A DNA stretch of 64,000 nucleotides from Faecalimonas sp045531155 (GTDB lineage Bacteria; Bacillota; Clostridia; Lachnospirales; Lachnospiraceae): positions 9,230-73,229 of the forward strand of contig JAZSDK010000065.1 of the NCBI GenBank assembly GCA_045531155.1, written 5' to 3'. The notes under the pieces were generated by a model. It had not been told where the DNA came from. It saw only the letters and a program-made list of their open reading frames with translations, and did no database searches. Positions 50,439 to 58,892 of the stretch are shown one piece after another. A program made the translations under genes and the position numbers. Numbering within the stretch: the first letter of the stretch is position 1; each line of letters starts with the position of its first letter.

Positions 50439-50960
50439 CTATTTATTATTGTCGTCTTGCATTGCATTAAAACAAGATGTCAGGTGTATACTATTAGAAG
50501 CAGCGATAATTACTTCACGAAACAATGCTTTTTCATCGCTCTTGGTACGACCAATATCCTCAATTCTATCTTTGAGTCCAAAGACATGGAATAGGACATT
50601 TTCCAATTCTTCGCATAGATAATCGTAAGCAATCTCCTTAGGATAGGATTTTTCCTGCATTTCACGCAGGGCTACGATATGCTCAAGTGACAGCACGTTT
50701 TTGGCAATGGCGATGTAAAACAGATAAGCGATTTGCTCTGCGTAATAGAGCTTCTTTATTGGCGGTGCAATAATTCCTTTCTTTACATAATTGCTTACCA
50801 TGGAAGAAGTAATAGTCATGCAGCCAAGGGGTGCCAGCACATGGTTAACGTATTGAGTTGTCTGCTCTAGATAGAGCCCTTCATTTGGAAGTTCCTCATA
50901 CCTAGGCATATGAAATACTTTTATGGCCTCAGCCATTTGTTGCTTAATCGACTCTTTCAT
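50439..50960 (-). CDS. DUF1836 family protein (second paralogue)
   Basis: 173 residues from the ATG at 50960 (a TTG at 50996 would add 12 lysine-rich residues; neither start has an ideally spaced ribosome site, so the N-terminus is uncertain). It shares with the protein at 33908-34549 the motifs L-E-Q-T-T-Q-Y-V-N, I-T-S-S-M-V-S-N-Y-V-K-K-G-I-I-x-P-P and K-K-L-Y-Y-A-E-Q. This core resembles a MerR-like helix-turn-helix, so regulation is inferred. It lies divergent from degV; its promoter would overlap that of degV. Confidence 0.82.
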   Translation of the reverse strand: MKESIKQQMAEAIKVFHMPRYEELPNEGLYLEQTTQYVNHVLAPLGCMTITSSMVSNYVKKGIIAPPIKKLYYAEQIAYLFYIAIAKNVLSLEHIVALREMQEKSYPKEIAYDYLCEELENVLFHVFGLKDRIEDIGRTKSDEKALFREVIIAASNSIHLTSCFNAMQDDNNK

Positions 50961-51001
50961 GTCCTTTATTTTACTTTTTTTCCTTTTTTTAGTCAACCCC
51001 C

Positions 51002-51030
51002 TTGACGCATGTATGGGAAAGTGTTACTAT
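51002..51030 (+). promoter_or_regulatory. Promoter for the DegV gene
   Basis: -35 TTGACG (51002-51007), 17-bp spacer, -10 TACTAT (51025-51030). Confidence 0.75.
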
Positions 51031-51039
51031 AATTGTGGT

Positions 51040-51062
51040 CATCGGTTTTTGAAAAACCGATG
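51040..51062. promoter_or_regulatory. Perfect 23-bp palindrome at the degV transcript start
   Basis: CATCGGTTTTT (51040-51050) and AAAAACCGATG (51052-51062) around a single G, about ten bases after the -10. It may be an operator dyad or a 5' RNA hairpin. Confidence 0.7.
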
Positions 51063-51103
51063 AAATGGTTTTAAATGTGATTAATTGGAGGATGAGAAAA
51101 TAT

Positions 51104-51934
51104 ATGAAAATTAGAATTGTAGCTGATTCCAGCGCTGATTTAGTTACATTGGAAGATAGAAGTGTAGTTTCGGTTCCGTTGAAAATCAGAACTGACCACA
51201 AGGAATATGTGGATGATGACGATTTAGATATCAAGCAAATGACAGAAGACTTGGCATCCTACCGTGGGAAATCGGGAAGTGCCTGCCCGGGAGTTGGTGA
51301 TTGGCTGGATGCGTTTGGAGATGCGGACAGAGTATTTTGTATCACGATTACAAGTAATTTATCTGGAAGTTACAACTCGGCAATGGTGGCCAAAGAGATG
51401 TACGAGTCAGAGCATCCAGATAAAAAGGTCTGCGTCATTGATTCTTTGTCGACTGGTCCGGAAATGAGATTAATTGCGGAAAAAATCCAGGAACTTCTCG
51501 CAGATGGGAAAGATTATGAAGAAATCTGTGAAGTCATTGCAGAATACCAAAAGTCTACATATTTGGTATTTATGTTAAAATCTTTAACAAATCTTGCCAA
51601 TAATGGGCGAGTAAGTCCTGCTGTGGCAAAGATTGCAGGGGTGCTTGGTATTCATGTGGTTGGTATTGCCAGCGAGGTTGGCACCTTAGAACAAAAGGCC
51701 AAGTGTCGTGGGGAAAAGAAAGGCATTCTTGCTGTGTGGAAGCAGATGAAGGAGTTGGGATATAAAGGTGGAAAAGTGATCATTCATCATTGCTTTAATT
51801 TGGAAGCAGCAAAGCAGTTAAAAGAGATGATAACAAGTGAATTTGCAAATGCAGATGTAGTCATTGGTGTGACTAAGGGTCTGTGCAGCTTCTATGCAGA
51901 GCAAGGTGGCATGCTTGTCGGAATTGAATGTTAA
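51104..51934 (+). CDS. DegV family fatty acid-binding protein
   Basis: 276 residues of the DegV/FakB family, which bind a fatty acid and, as FakB, present it to the kinase FakA for phosphorylation and lipid synthesis. The N-terminal V-A-D-S-S-A-D-L (about 5-12), T-S-N-L-S-G-S-Y near 84-91 and the central K-S-L-T-N-L-A-N-N-G-R-V near 162-173 are typical. No fakA is present in the window. I used the ATG at 51104; GGAGG is 11-12 nt away, somewhat long, but the family starts here. A terminator follows. Confidence 0.9.
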   Translation: MKIRIVADSSADLVTLEDRSVVSVPLKIRTDHKEYVDDDDLDIKQMTEDLASYRGKSGSACPGVGDWLDAFGDADRVFCITITSNLSGSYNSAMVAKEMYESEHPDKKVCVIDSLSTGPEMRLIAEKIQELLADGKDYEEICEVIAEYQKSTYLVFMLKSLTNLANNGRVSPAVAKIAGVLGIHVVGIASEVGTLEQKAKCRGEKKGILAVWKQMKELGYKGGKVIIHHCFNLEAAKQLKEMITSEFANADVVIGVTKGLCSFYAEQGGMLVGIEC

Positions 51935-51942
51935 TAGTTTAG

Positions 51943-51972
51943 AAAAGGATATCGTAAAGATGTCCTTTTTTT
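51943..51972 (+). terminator. Terminator after degV
   Basis: Stem AAAAGGATATC / GATGTCCTTTT (51943-51953, 51959-51969; one G-U) with a GTAAA loop and a T run. Confidence 0.85.
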
Positions 51973-51973
51973 C

Positions 51974-52002
51974 TTGCAACTGGGACTTAAGTATCGTATT
52001 CT
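51974..52002 (+). promoter_or_regulatory. Promoter for the radical SAM/fliB operon
   Basis: -35 TTGCAA (51974-51979), 17-bp spacer, -10 TATTCT (51997-52002). Confidence 0.6.
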
Positions 52003-52029
52003 ATTAATAATGAAAATGGAGAGATTCTT

Positions 52030-52935
52030 ATGAATAGTACAAAAACAGGTTGTACGCTTTGCCCACGGGAATGTAATGCAGACCGTACAAATGGAGAAGT
52101 AGGAATATGTGGTGTGAATGGTACAGATATTATGGGAGCCAGAGCTGCGCTTCATATGTGGGAGGAACCGTGTATTTCGGGAGAAACGGGTTCTGGAACT
52201 GTATTTTTTAGTGGTTGCCCATTAAGATGTGTGTATTGCCAGAATTATGATATTGCACATGTGAAACGTGGGACAGGGATTACAGTGGAACATCTAGCAG
52301 AAATTTTCCTAGGGCTGCAAGAAAAAGGCGCTGCTAATATCAATCTGGTAACACCGACTCACTATACAATAGAGCTTATTTGCGCGATTACAATTGCCAA
52401 AGGAAAAGGTCTAAGACTTCCTATTGTATATAATTGCAGTGGTTATGAAAAAGTGGACACTTTAAAGATGTTAGAAGGTATTGTGGATATCTATCTGACT
52501 GATTTTAAATATATGGATTCGGAAATGGCAAAAAGGTATTCAAAGGCGCCAAATTATCCGATAATTGCGAAGGCTGCGTTAGCAGAAATGGTGAGGCAGC
52601 AAGGAACTCCGGAGTTTGACGAGCAGGGTATGATGAAAAAAGGTGTGATTGTCAGACACTTACTGCTTCCGGGGTATTTGAAAAATGCCAAAGACGTAGT
52701 AAAATATGTTTATGAAACTTATGGCGACAAGGTTTTTCTTAGTCTTATGAATCAGTATACGCCACTTTCACATGTGGAGAGATATCCGGAGATTAATCGA
52801 CGGGTGACGGAGGAAGAATATGAAGAACTTATCGATTATGCGATTGAACTTGGCGTGGAGAATGGATTTATCCAAGAGGGAGAGACGGCAGAGGAAAGCT
52901 TTATTCCTGCATTTAATAACGAAGGGTGGAATTGA
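52030..52935 (+). CDS. Radical SAM protein, PflA/PflX-like
   Basis: 301 residues of the COG1313 group (PflX-like), related to glycyl-radical-enzyme activases. The SAM cluster motif C-P-L-R-C-V-Y-C gives C63, C67, C70. An extra N-terminal cysteine set (C8, C11, C15, C27) may hold a second cluster. No glycyl radical enzyme is adjacent, so the substrate is unknown. The start has GGAGA upstream. Two bases separate its stop from fliB, so the pair is coupled. Confidence 0.87.
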   Translation: MNSTKTGCTLCPRECNADRTNGEVGICGVNGTDIMGARAALHMWEEPCISGETGSGTVFFSGCPLRCVYCQNYDIAHVKRGTGITVEHLAEIFLGLQEKGAANINLVTPTHYTIELICAITIAKGKGLRLPIVYNCSGYEKVDTLKMLEGIVDIYLTDFKYMDSEMAKRYSKAPNYPIIAKAALAEMVRQQGTPEFDEQGMMKKGVIVRHLLLPGYLKNAKDVVKYVYETYGDKVFLSLMNQYTPLSHVERYPEINRRVTEEEYEELIDYAIELGVENGFIQEGETAEESFIPAFNNEGWN

Positions 52936-52937
52936 TT

Positions 52938-54107
52938 ATGGATTATATAATACCACATTATTTCGACAGATTTCGATGCGTGGCGGCAGAGTGTGAAGAT
53001 ACATGCTGTGCAGGTTGGGCGATTATGATTGATGAAGAATCGTTGGAAAAATACAAAAATATGGAAGGTGCATTTGGAAATCGTCTTCGCAATTCAATCA
53101 ACTGGGAAAACGGTTCGTTTTGTCAGTATGAAAAAAGATGTGCATTCTTAAATGAGGATAATCTCTGCGACTTACACATGGAGGCAGGCGAACACATGCT
53201 GTGCAATACGTGCAGGGATTACCCAAGGCACATGGAAGAATATGAAGGATTGCGAGAGGGCTCTTTGTCCTTGTCTTGTATTGAGGCGGCCAAGATTATT
53301 TTGGGATGTAAGGAACCGGTTCAGTTTCTCCGCTTTGAAGACGAGGTAGAAGATGAAGAGTACGAAGATTTCGATTTTCTTCTTTTTACAAAGCTAATGG
53401 ATGCCAGAGAAAAGATGATAGCGCTATTACAAAAGCGTGACATTGATATTATGGTGCGAATAGGACTTTGTCTGGAACTAGCACAAAAGATGCAGGACGC
53501 ATTGGATTCAGATGAATTGTTCAAGGTGGATGAGATGCTGGAACAATTCGGAAATATGGATGAGATTGTGGCATTTCAGAGAAGGGAAGACGAACATAAG
53601 ATTGGGGAAATTGAGTACTGCCAAACAGCGCGAAAGATGTTCCGCATTTTTGGACAGTTGGAAGTTTTAAAAGAGGACTGGCCAGAATATGTGAAAAAGG
53701 CAGAGAAACAATTGTTTGGAGAAGGGCAATCCGGATTTGAAAGAAATCGAAGCACATTCCACAAAATGTATGGATTACAAAGTGCACATAATGAGAAATG
53801 GTCGATTTGGCTGGAACAGCTGATGGTATACTTTGTATTTACTTACTTTTGCGGTGCGGTTTATGATGATAATATAATAGGAAAGATGCAGACTGCTGTT
53901 GTAACTACGTTTTTGATTCAAGAACTTACCGTTGCAAAATGGGCAGAAAAGGGCGAACAAATGACGTTTGAAATGTTTGTTGATATTGCTCATAGGGTGT
54001 CCAGAGAGATTGAACATTCCGATGTGAATTTGATACGTCTTGAAAAAATATGCAAAAAAACATCAATTTTCCAATCACAGCAACTGCTTCGTGTGGTATT
54101 GTATTAA
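52938..54107 (+). CDS. fliB: FliB family protein (flagellin lysine-N-methylase)
   Basis: 389 residues of the FliB family, which in Salmonella methylates lysines of flagellin. The N-terminal cysteine-rich region (C14, C19, C23, C24, C62, C68, C77, C89, C92) includes L-C-N-T-C-R-D-Y-P-R and likely binds an iron-sulfur cluster. The remainder is helical. No flagellar gene lies in the window, and FliB homologues occur in non-motile Clostridia, so the substrate may differ. The ATG at 52938 is preferred over a GTG four codons upstream that overlaps the previous stop. Confidence 0.82.
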   Translation: MDYIIPHYFDRFRCVAAECEDTCCAGWAIMIDEESLEKYKNMEGAFGNRLRNSINWENGSFCQYEKRCAFLNEDNLCDLHMEAGEHMLCNTCRDYPRHMEEYEGLREGSLSLSCIEAAKIILGCKEPVQFLRFEDEVEDEEYEDFDFLLFTKLMDAREKMIALLQKRDIDIMVRIGLCLELAQKMQDALDSDELFKVDEMLEQFGNMDEIVAFQRREDEHKIGEIEYCQTARKMFRIFGQLEVLKEDWPEYVKKAEKQLFGEGQSGFERNRSTFHKMYGLQSAHNEKWSIWLEQLMVYFVFTYFCGAVYDDNIIGKMQTAVVTTFLIQELTVAKWAEKGEQMTFEMFVDIAHRVSREIEHSDVNLIRLEKICKKTSIFQSQQLLRVVLY

Positions 54108-54126
54108 GGGAGAGGAGAATAAAGAA

Positions 54127-55062
54127 ATGAAACATATTATTGAAAGTTCGCTGGATTTAATCGGGAATACGCCCCTTTTAAATGCCAGTCGATATGCTGC
54201 AAATGCAGAAATAAAAGATGCTATGATTTTAGCAAAACTTGAATATTTAAATCCGACGGGTTCTGTGAAGGATCGTGCAGCACTTATGATGATACTGGAT
54301 GCAGAGGAAAAAGGGCGTTTAAAACCGGGGGCAACCATTATTGAACCGACAAGCGGTAACACAGGAATCGGACTTGCATCCGTAGCTGCTATAAAAGGAT
54401 ATCAGGCAATTTTGACCTTGCCGGAAACCATGAGTGTAGAACGTAGAAATCTATTAAAGGGTTATGGCGCACAACTCGTGTTAACGGAAGGAAGCAAGGG
54501 AATGAAGGGTGCCATCGAGAAGGCAGAGGAACTGCAAAAAACCATTCCAAATGCTGTAATTTTAGGGCAATTTGTAAATGAGGCAAACCCGAAAGCACAC
54601 GAGAAAACAACTGGTCCGGAAATTTGGGAACAGACAGAAGGAAAGGTTGATATTTTCATCTCTGCAGTAGGAACGGGTGGAACCTTAAGCGGAACTGCAA
54701 AGTATTTAAAAGAAAAGAAGGAAAATGTACAAGTGATTGCGGTTGAACCGGCAGGAAGTCCGGTCCTTACTGAGGGAAAAGCAGGAGCGCACAAGATACA
54801 GGGAATAGGGGCAGGATTTGTTCCGGACACCTTAGATACAACCATTTATGATGAAGTTGTAACAATTACGGATGAAGACGCATATAAGGAAGCAAAGAGA
54901 TTTGGAATCTGCGAAGGAATTTTGGTTGGAATATCTTCTGGTGCAGCATTAAAGGCTGCAAGTGTGATTGCAAAGAGACCTGAGAATGCAGGAAAGAAGA
55001 TTGTAGTCATTCTTCCGGATTCGGGGGACAGATATTTGTCCACAGAACTGTTTGCAGATTAG
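54127..55062 (+). CDS. cysK: Cysteine synthase (O-acetylserine sulfhydrylase)
   Basis: PLP enzyme forming cysteine from O-acetylserine and sulfide. 311 residues. The PLP lysine is K48 in N-P-T-G-S-V-K-D-R, the phosphate-contacting T-S-G-N-T-G is at 75-80, and G-T-G-G-T near 181-185. AGAGGAG lies 9 nt before the ATG at 54127; a longer frame starts inside fliB and is rejected. cysE follows 24 bp later, so both steps from serine to cysteine are encoded together. No T-box or other leader riboswitch fits in the 19-bp gap upstream. Confidence 0.95.
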   Translation: MKHIIESSLDLIGNTPLLNASRYAANAEIKDAMILAKLEYLNPTGSVKDRAALMMILDAEEKGRLKPGATIIEPTSGNTGIGLASVAAIKGYQAILTLPETMSVERRNLLKGYGAQLVLTEGSKGMKGAIEKAEELQKTIPNAVILGQFVNEANPKAHEKTTGPEIWEQTEGKVDIFISAVGTGGTLSGTAKYLKEKKENVQVIAVEPAGSPVLTEGKAGAHKIQGIGAGFVPDTLDTTIYDEVVTITDEDAYKEAKRFGICEGILVGISSGAALKAASVIAKRPENAGKKIVVILPDSGDRYLSTELFAD

Positions 55063-55086
55063 CGTAAATAATTGGAGGCATGGATT

Positions 55087-55962
55087 ATGAAAGACAAGAC
55101 AAAAGATACTATATTAGATGTGGCGAAGCAGTTGACTTCAAATTATGAGAAACAAGAGGTGGCAAGCTCTGCTATGAAGACAAAACTTCCGGATGTGGAG
55201 GTTGTATACAGCATGATTGATGATTTGCGTAAACTTACATTTCCGGGACACTTCGGAACAGAGAAGTTTTTGTCAAAGGAAGCATTTGCAGAAGGCGTAT
55301 TACTTTCTTTGTATGAGAAAATGAAATCTCAGATGAAGGTCATTTTATCCGATAAGCAGAAAGCAGAGGAGCTTACTGCACGTTTCATGGAAGCTATTCC
55401 GAGAGTACAGGACCTCTTAGTAAAGGATGTAGAAGCGCAGCTTGCAGGTGATCCGGCAGCAAGTAGCACAAGCGAGGTAATACTGGCTTATCCAGGAATG
55501 TATTCTATATTTGTGTATCGCTATGCCCATGTTTTGTATGAATTAGAGGTGCCTTTATTACCACGTATTATGAGCGAGTACGCACATGGGAAAACCGGAA
55601 TTGATATCAACCCAGGTGCTACCATTGGGGAATATTTCTTTATCGACCATGGTACCGGTGTTGTTATTGGTGAGACAGCCATTATCGGAAAAGGTGTGAA
55701 GATTTATCAAGGTGTCACAATTGGTGCACTTTCTACGAGAAAGGGTCAGGCATTATCCGGTGTGAAACGTCACCCAACCATAGAAGATAATGTAATTATT
55801 TATGCAAATGCAACCATTTTAGGTGGTAACACAGTTGTAGGTGAAGGTGCAACTGTCGCAGGTAATACCTTTGTGACGGAGTCTGTTCCGGCAGGGGCGA
55901 AGGTAAGTGCCATGCATCCGGAATTGAACGTGAGAACATGTGAGAATTGTACGAGAAAATAA
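55087..55962 (+). CDS. cysE: Serine O-acetyltransferase
   Basis: 291 residues. Acetylates serine with acetyl-CoA, first step of cysteine synthesis. Helical N-terminal region (about 1-170), then a left-handed beta-helix with hexapeptide repeats (I-N-P-G-A-T-I-G near 178-185, G-T-G-V-V-I-G-E-T-A near 195-204, I-G-A-L-S near 221) and the catalytic H-G of D-H-G-T-G. Belongs to the long EpsC/SrpH type. GGAGG is 8 nt before the ATG at 55087. Confidence 0.93.
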   Translation: MKDKTKDTILDVAKQLTSNYEKQEVASSAMKTKLPDVEVVYSMIDDLRKLTFPGHFGTEKFLSKEAFAEGVLLSLYEKMKSQMKVILSDKQKAEELTARFMEAIPRVQDLLVKDVEAQLAGDPAASSTSEVILAYPGMYSIFVYRYAHVLYELEVPLLPRIMSEYAHGKTGIDINPGATIGEYFFIDHGTGVVIGETAIIGKGVKIYQGVTIGALSTRKGQALSGVKRHPTIEDNVIIYANATILGGNTVVGEGATVAGNTFVTESVPAGAKVSAMHPELNVRTCENCTRK

Positions 55963-55978
55963 TGAGGACGAAAGAACG

Positions 55979-56932
55979 ATGAAATGGAATAAATTCAGAC
56001 TTACGACGACAACAGAAAGTGAAGATTTGGTCAGCAGTATGCTGATGGACCTTGGAATTCAAGGGATTGAGATAGAAGATAAGATTCCTCTGACGCAGTC
56101 AGACAAGGAGCAAATGTTTGTGGATATTCTGCCGGAGTTTGCGACGGACGACGGAGTAGCCTATATTAGCTTTTATTTGGAGGAAGAGGAAGATAAAGAA
56201 GCCATTCTTGCAAATGTAAGACGAGAGCTGGAGGATATGCGCTCTTATGCAAATGTTGGGGCTTGTACCATTGAGGAATCTCAGACGGAGGACGTAGACT
56301 GGGTAAATAACTGGAAACAATATTTTCATCAGTTCTACGTGGATGATATATTGATTATTCCGTCATGGGAAGAAGTGAAGCCGGAGGATGAGGATAAGAT
56401 GATTATCCACATTGACCCGGGCACAGCATTTGGAACCGGTATGCATGAGACAACACAGCTTTGTATTCGTCAGATTCGCAAGTTTGTAAAAGAGGATACC
56501 ACAATCCTGGATGTGGGATGCGGAAGCGGTATCCTTGGAATGCTTGCCTTGAAGTTCGGTGCAAAGTATTCAGTGGGAACAGATTTGGACCCATGTGCAA
56601 TTGATGCCACCTATGAAAATATGGAAGTAAACGGCATCACAAGAGACCAGTACGAGGTTATGATTGGTAATATCATCAGTGACAAAGAAGTCCAAGATAA
56701 AGTGGGCTATGAGAAATACGATATTGTTGTGGCAAATATATTGGCAGATGTTTTGGTTCCGCTAACACCGGTGATTGTGAATCAATTAAAATTAGGTGGA
56801 ATCTATATAACCAGCGGAATTATCGATGATAAGGAAGAAACGGTTGTAAACTGTGTGAAAGAAGCTGGATTAGAAGTGCTGGAGGTAACCTATCAGGGTG
56901 AATGGGTTTCCGTTACAGCCAGAAAGAATTAG
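55979..56932 (+). CDS. prmA: Ribosomal protein L11 methyltransferase
   Basis: Methylates lysines and the N-terminus of L11 with S-adenosylmethionine. 317 residues with an N-terminal substrate-binding domain and class I fold; the motifs D-P-G-T-A-F-G-T-G-M-H near 145-155 and L-D-V-G-C-G-S-G near 177-184 are diagnostic. The ATG at 55979 follows GAGGAC by about 10 nt. prmA-rsmE-mtaB is a conserved order in Firmicutes; here nifS-thiI and an HPr-like gene separate rsmE from mtaB. Confidence 0.95.
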   Translation: MKWNKFRLTTTTESEDLVSSMLMDLGIQGIEIEDKIPLTQSDKEQMFVDILPEFATDDGVAYISFYLEEEEDKEAILANVRRELEDMRSYANVGACTIEESQTEDVDWVNNWKQYFHQFYVDDILIIPSWEEVKPEDEDKMIIHIDPGTAFGTGMHETTQLCIRQIRKFVKEDTTILDVGCGSGILGMLALKFGAKYSVGTDLDPCAIDATYENMEVNGITRDQYEVMIGNIISDKEVQDKVGYEKYDIVVANILADVLVPLTPVIVNQLKLGGIYITSGIIDDKEETVVNCVKEAGLEVLEVTYQGEWVSVTARKN

Positions 56933-56941
56933 GAGAAAGCG

Positions 56942-57694
56942 ATGCATCATTTTTTTGTAACACCGGAGCAGGTGAAGGAAAACATGATTTATATAGAAGG
57001 TTCTGATGTGAACCATATAAAAAATGTACTCCGTATGAAAGTTGGAGAAGAACTGCATATCAGCGATGGAAATAATAAAAAATACTTATGTGAGATTGCT
57101 GGCATTTCCACAGAGGAGATTCAAGTTTCCATCAAGGAGGAAATGTGCTCAGATACGGAATTGCCGTCAAAAATCTATCTGTTTCAAGGGCTCCCGAAAA
57201 GCGACAAGATGGAGCTGATTGTACAAAAAGCAGTAGAATTAGGCGCGTATGAGATTATTCCGGTTGCCACCAAGCGAGCTGTGGTAAAGCTGGATGATAA
57301 GAAGGCGGCAAAGAAGGTGGAGCGCTGGAATAGCATTTCCGAAGGGGGAGCAAAGCAGTCCGGAAGAAATGTGATTCCAAAGGTGCAGAATGTGATGTCT
57401 TATAAGGAAGCCATGCAGTACGCTAAGGAGCTGGATGTGGTTTTAATCCCATATGAGCTTGCAGAAGGAATGGAGGAAACAAGGCAGATTATCGAAGCCA
57501 TTCGGCCGGGACAGTCTGTTGGAATCTTCATTGGACCGGAGGGCGGCTTTGAGACAGAAGAGGTGGAATACGCCATTTCACAAGGTGCAAAAGCCATTAC
57601 TCTTGGAAAACGTATTTTGCGGACAGAGACAGCAGGACTTACCACACTGTCGATTTTGATGTATCATTTAGAATGCGAATCTCATAAATTATAA
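56942..57694 (+). CDS. rsmE: 16S rRNA (uracil-1498-N3)-methyltransferase
   Basis: SPOUT-fold methyltransferase of 250 residues with an N-terminal PUA-like domain. The C-terminal trefoil knot motifs I-G-P-E-G-G-F near 196-202 and L-G-K-R-I-L-R-T-E-T-A near 220-230 identify RsmE. AGGAG precedes the ATG, 9 bp after prmA. Confidence 0.95.
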   Translation: MHHFFVTPEQVKENMIYIEGSDVNHIKNVLRMKVGEELHISDGNNKKYLCEIAGISTEEIQVSIKEEMCSDTELPSKIYLFQGLPKSDKMELIVQKAVELGAYEIIPVATKRAVVKLDDKKAAKKVERWNSISEGGAKQSGRNVIPKVQNVMSYKEAMQYAKELDVVLIPYELAEGMEETRQIIEAIRPGQSVGIFIGPEGGFETEEVEYAISQGAKAITLGKRILRTETAGLTTLSILMYHLECESHKL

Positions 57695-57719
57695 GTAAGA
57701 AGAAAAATAGGAGAGTAGT

Positions 57720-58877
57720 ATGGAAGTATATTTGGATAATTCGGCGACAACAAAATGCTACGAGTGTGTTCGGGATTTGGTCGGTAAGCTTATGTGCGAT
57801 GATTATGGAAATCCGTCGTCTATGCATAAAAAAGGCGTAGATGCTGAGAAATATGTGCGCGAGTCCAAAGAAGCCTTGGCAAAACTTTTGAAGGTTCAGG
57901 AAAAAGAATTGGTGTTTACTTCCGGTGGTACGGAAAGTGACAATCTTGCATTGATTGGCTGCGCGAGGGCGAATAGACGTGCCGGCAATCATTTGATTAC
58001 TTCTTCCATTGAGCATCCGGCTATTTTAAATACCATGCGTTATCTGGAACAGGAGGAAGGCTTTCGTGTAACCTATCTTCCGGTTGATAGAGATGGACGG
58101 ATTAAATTGCAAGCATTAAAAGAAGCCTTGTGCAGAGATACCATCTTAGTATCCATTATGTATGTGAACAACGAGGTGGGTTCTGTTCAACCAATTGAAG
58201 AAGCTGTTCAGATTGTAAAGAACTATAACAGAAATATTTTATTCCACGTGGACGCCGTGCAAGGCTTTGGTAAATATCGTATTTTCCCAAAACGTATTGG
58301 TGTGGATTTGATGTCAATCAGTGGTCATAAGATTCACGGGCCAAAGGGAACCGGTGTATTATATGTCAATGAAAAGGTAAAGATTAAACCAATTGTTTTC
58401 GGTGGAGAACAGCAGAAAAATATGCGCTCAGGTACTGAAAACGTACCGGGAATTGCAGGTCTCGGCCTTGCAGCAAAAGAAATTTATAAAGATTTTGATG
58501 CCAAGATTGAAAAAATGCGAGACTTGAAAAATTATTTTATCGAAGGTATTAACCAGATTCCACACATTGCCATTCATGGACGAATTGATGAATCAAGCGC
58601 ACCGCACATTGTTAGCGTTGGTTTTGCAGGGATTCGAAGTGAGGTGCTGCTTCACACATTGGAAGATAAGGGAATCTATGTATCCAGTGGTTCCGCATGC
58701 GCATCCAATCATCCGGCAATTAGCGGCGTGTTAAGAGGAATTGGCGCAGGACAGCAGTATCTGGATGCCACAATTCGCTTTAGTTTTTCTGAATTTACAA
58801 CGAAAGAAGAAATTGACTATACACTGAAAACGTTATATAATTGTGTACCGATGCTGAGAAAATACACAAGACATTAG
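57720..58877 (+). CDS. Cysteine desulfurase (NifS/IscS-like)
   Basis: 385-residue PLP enzyme that removes sulfur from cysteine as a protein persulfide. PLP lysine K204 is in S-G-H-K-I-H-G-P-K-G, and the catalytic cysteine C327 is in S-S-G-S-A-C-A-S. It is directly upstream of thiI (15 bp), so it is the likely sulfur donor for tRNA thiolation, like Bacillus NifZ; the ThiI here has no rhodanese domain of its own. GGAGAG lies before the ATG. Confidence 0.93.
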   Translation: MEVYLDNSATTKCYECVRDLVGKLMCDDYGNPSSMHKKGVDAEKYVRESKEALAKLLKVQEKELVFTSGGTESDNLALIGCARANRRAGNHLITSSIEHPAILNTMRYLEQEEGFRVTYLPVDRDGRIKLQALKEALCRDTILVSIMYVNNEVGSVQPIEEAVQIVKNYNRNILFHVDAVQGFGKYRIFPKRIGVDLMSISGHKIHGPKGTGVLYVNEKVKIKPIVFGGEQQKNMRSGTENVPGIAGLGLAAKEIYKDFDAKIEKMRDLKNYFIEGINQIPHIAIHGRIDESSAPHIVSVGFAGIRSEVLLHTLEDKGIYVSSGSACASNHPAISGVLRGIGAGQQYLDATIRFSFSEFTTKEEIDYTLKTLYNCVPMLRKYTRH

Positions 58878-58892
58878 GAGGAATTTTTACCA

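Noticed and set aside
54040..54126. N-terminal extension of cysK into fliB
   Set aside because: AGAGGAG and homology start at 54127; the extension is the end of fliB in another frame.
54108..54126. T-box or other riboswitch before the cysteine genes
   Set aside because: The gap before cysK is only 19 bp and no leader structure is possible there; none is seen upstream of the operon either.
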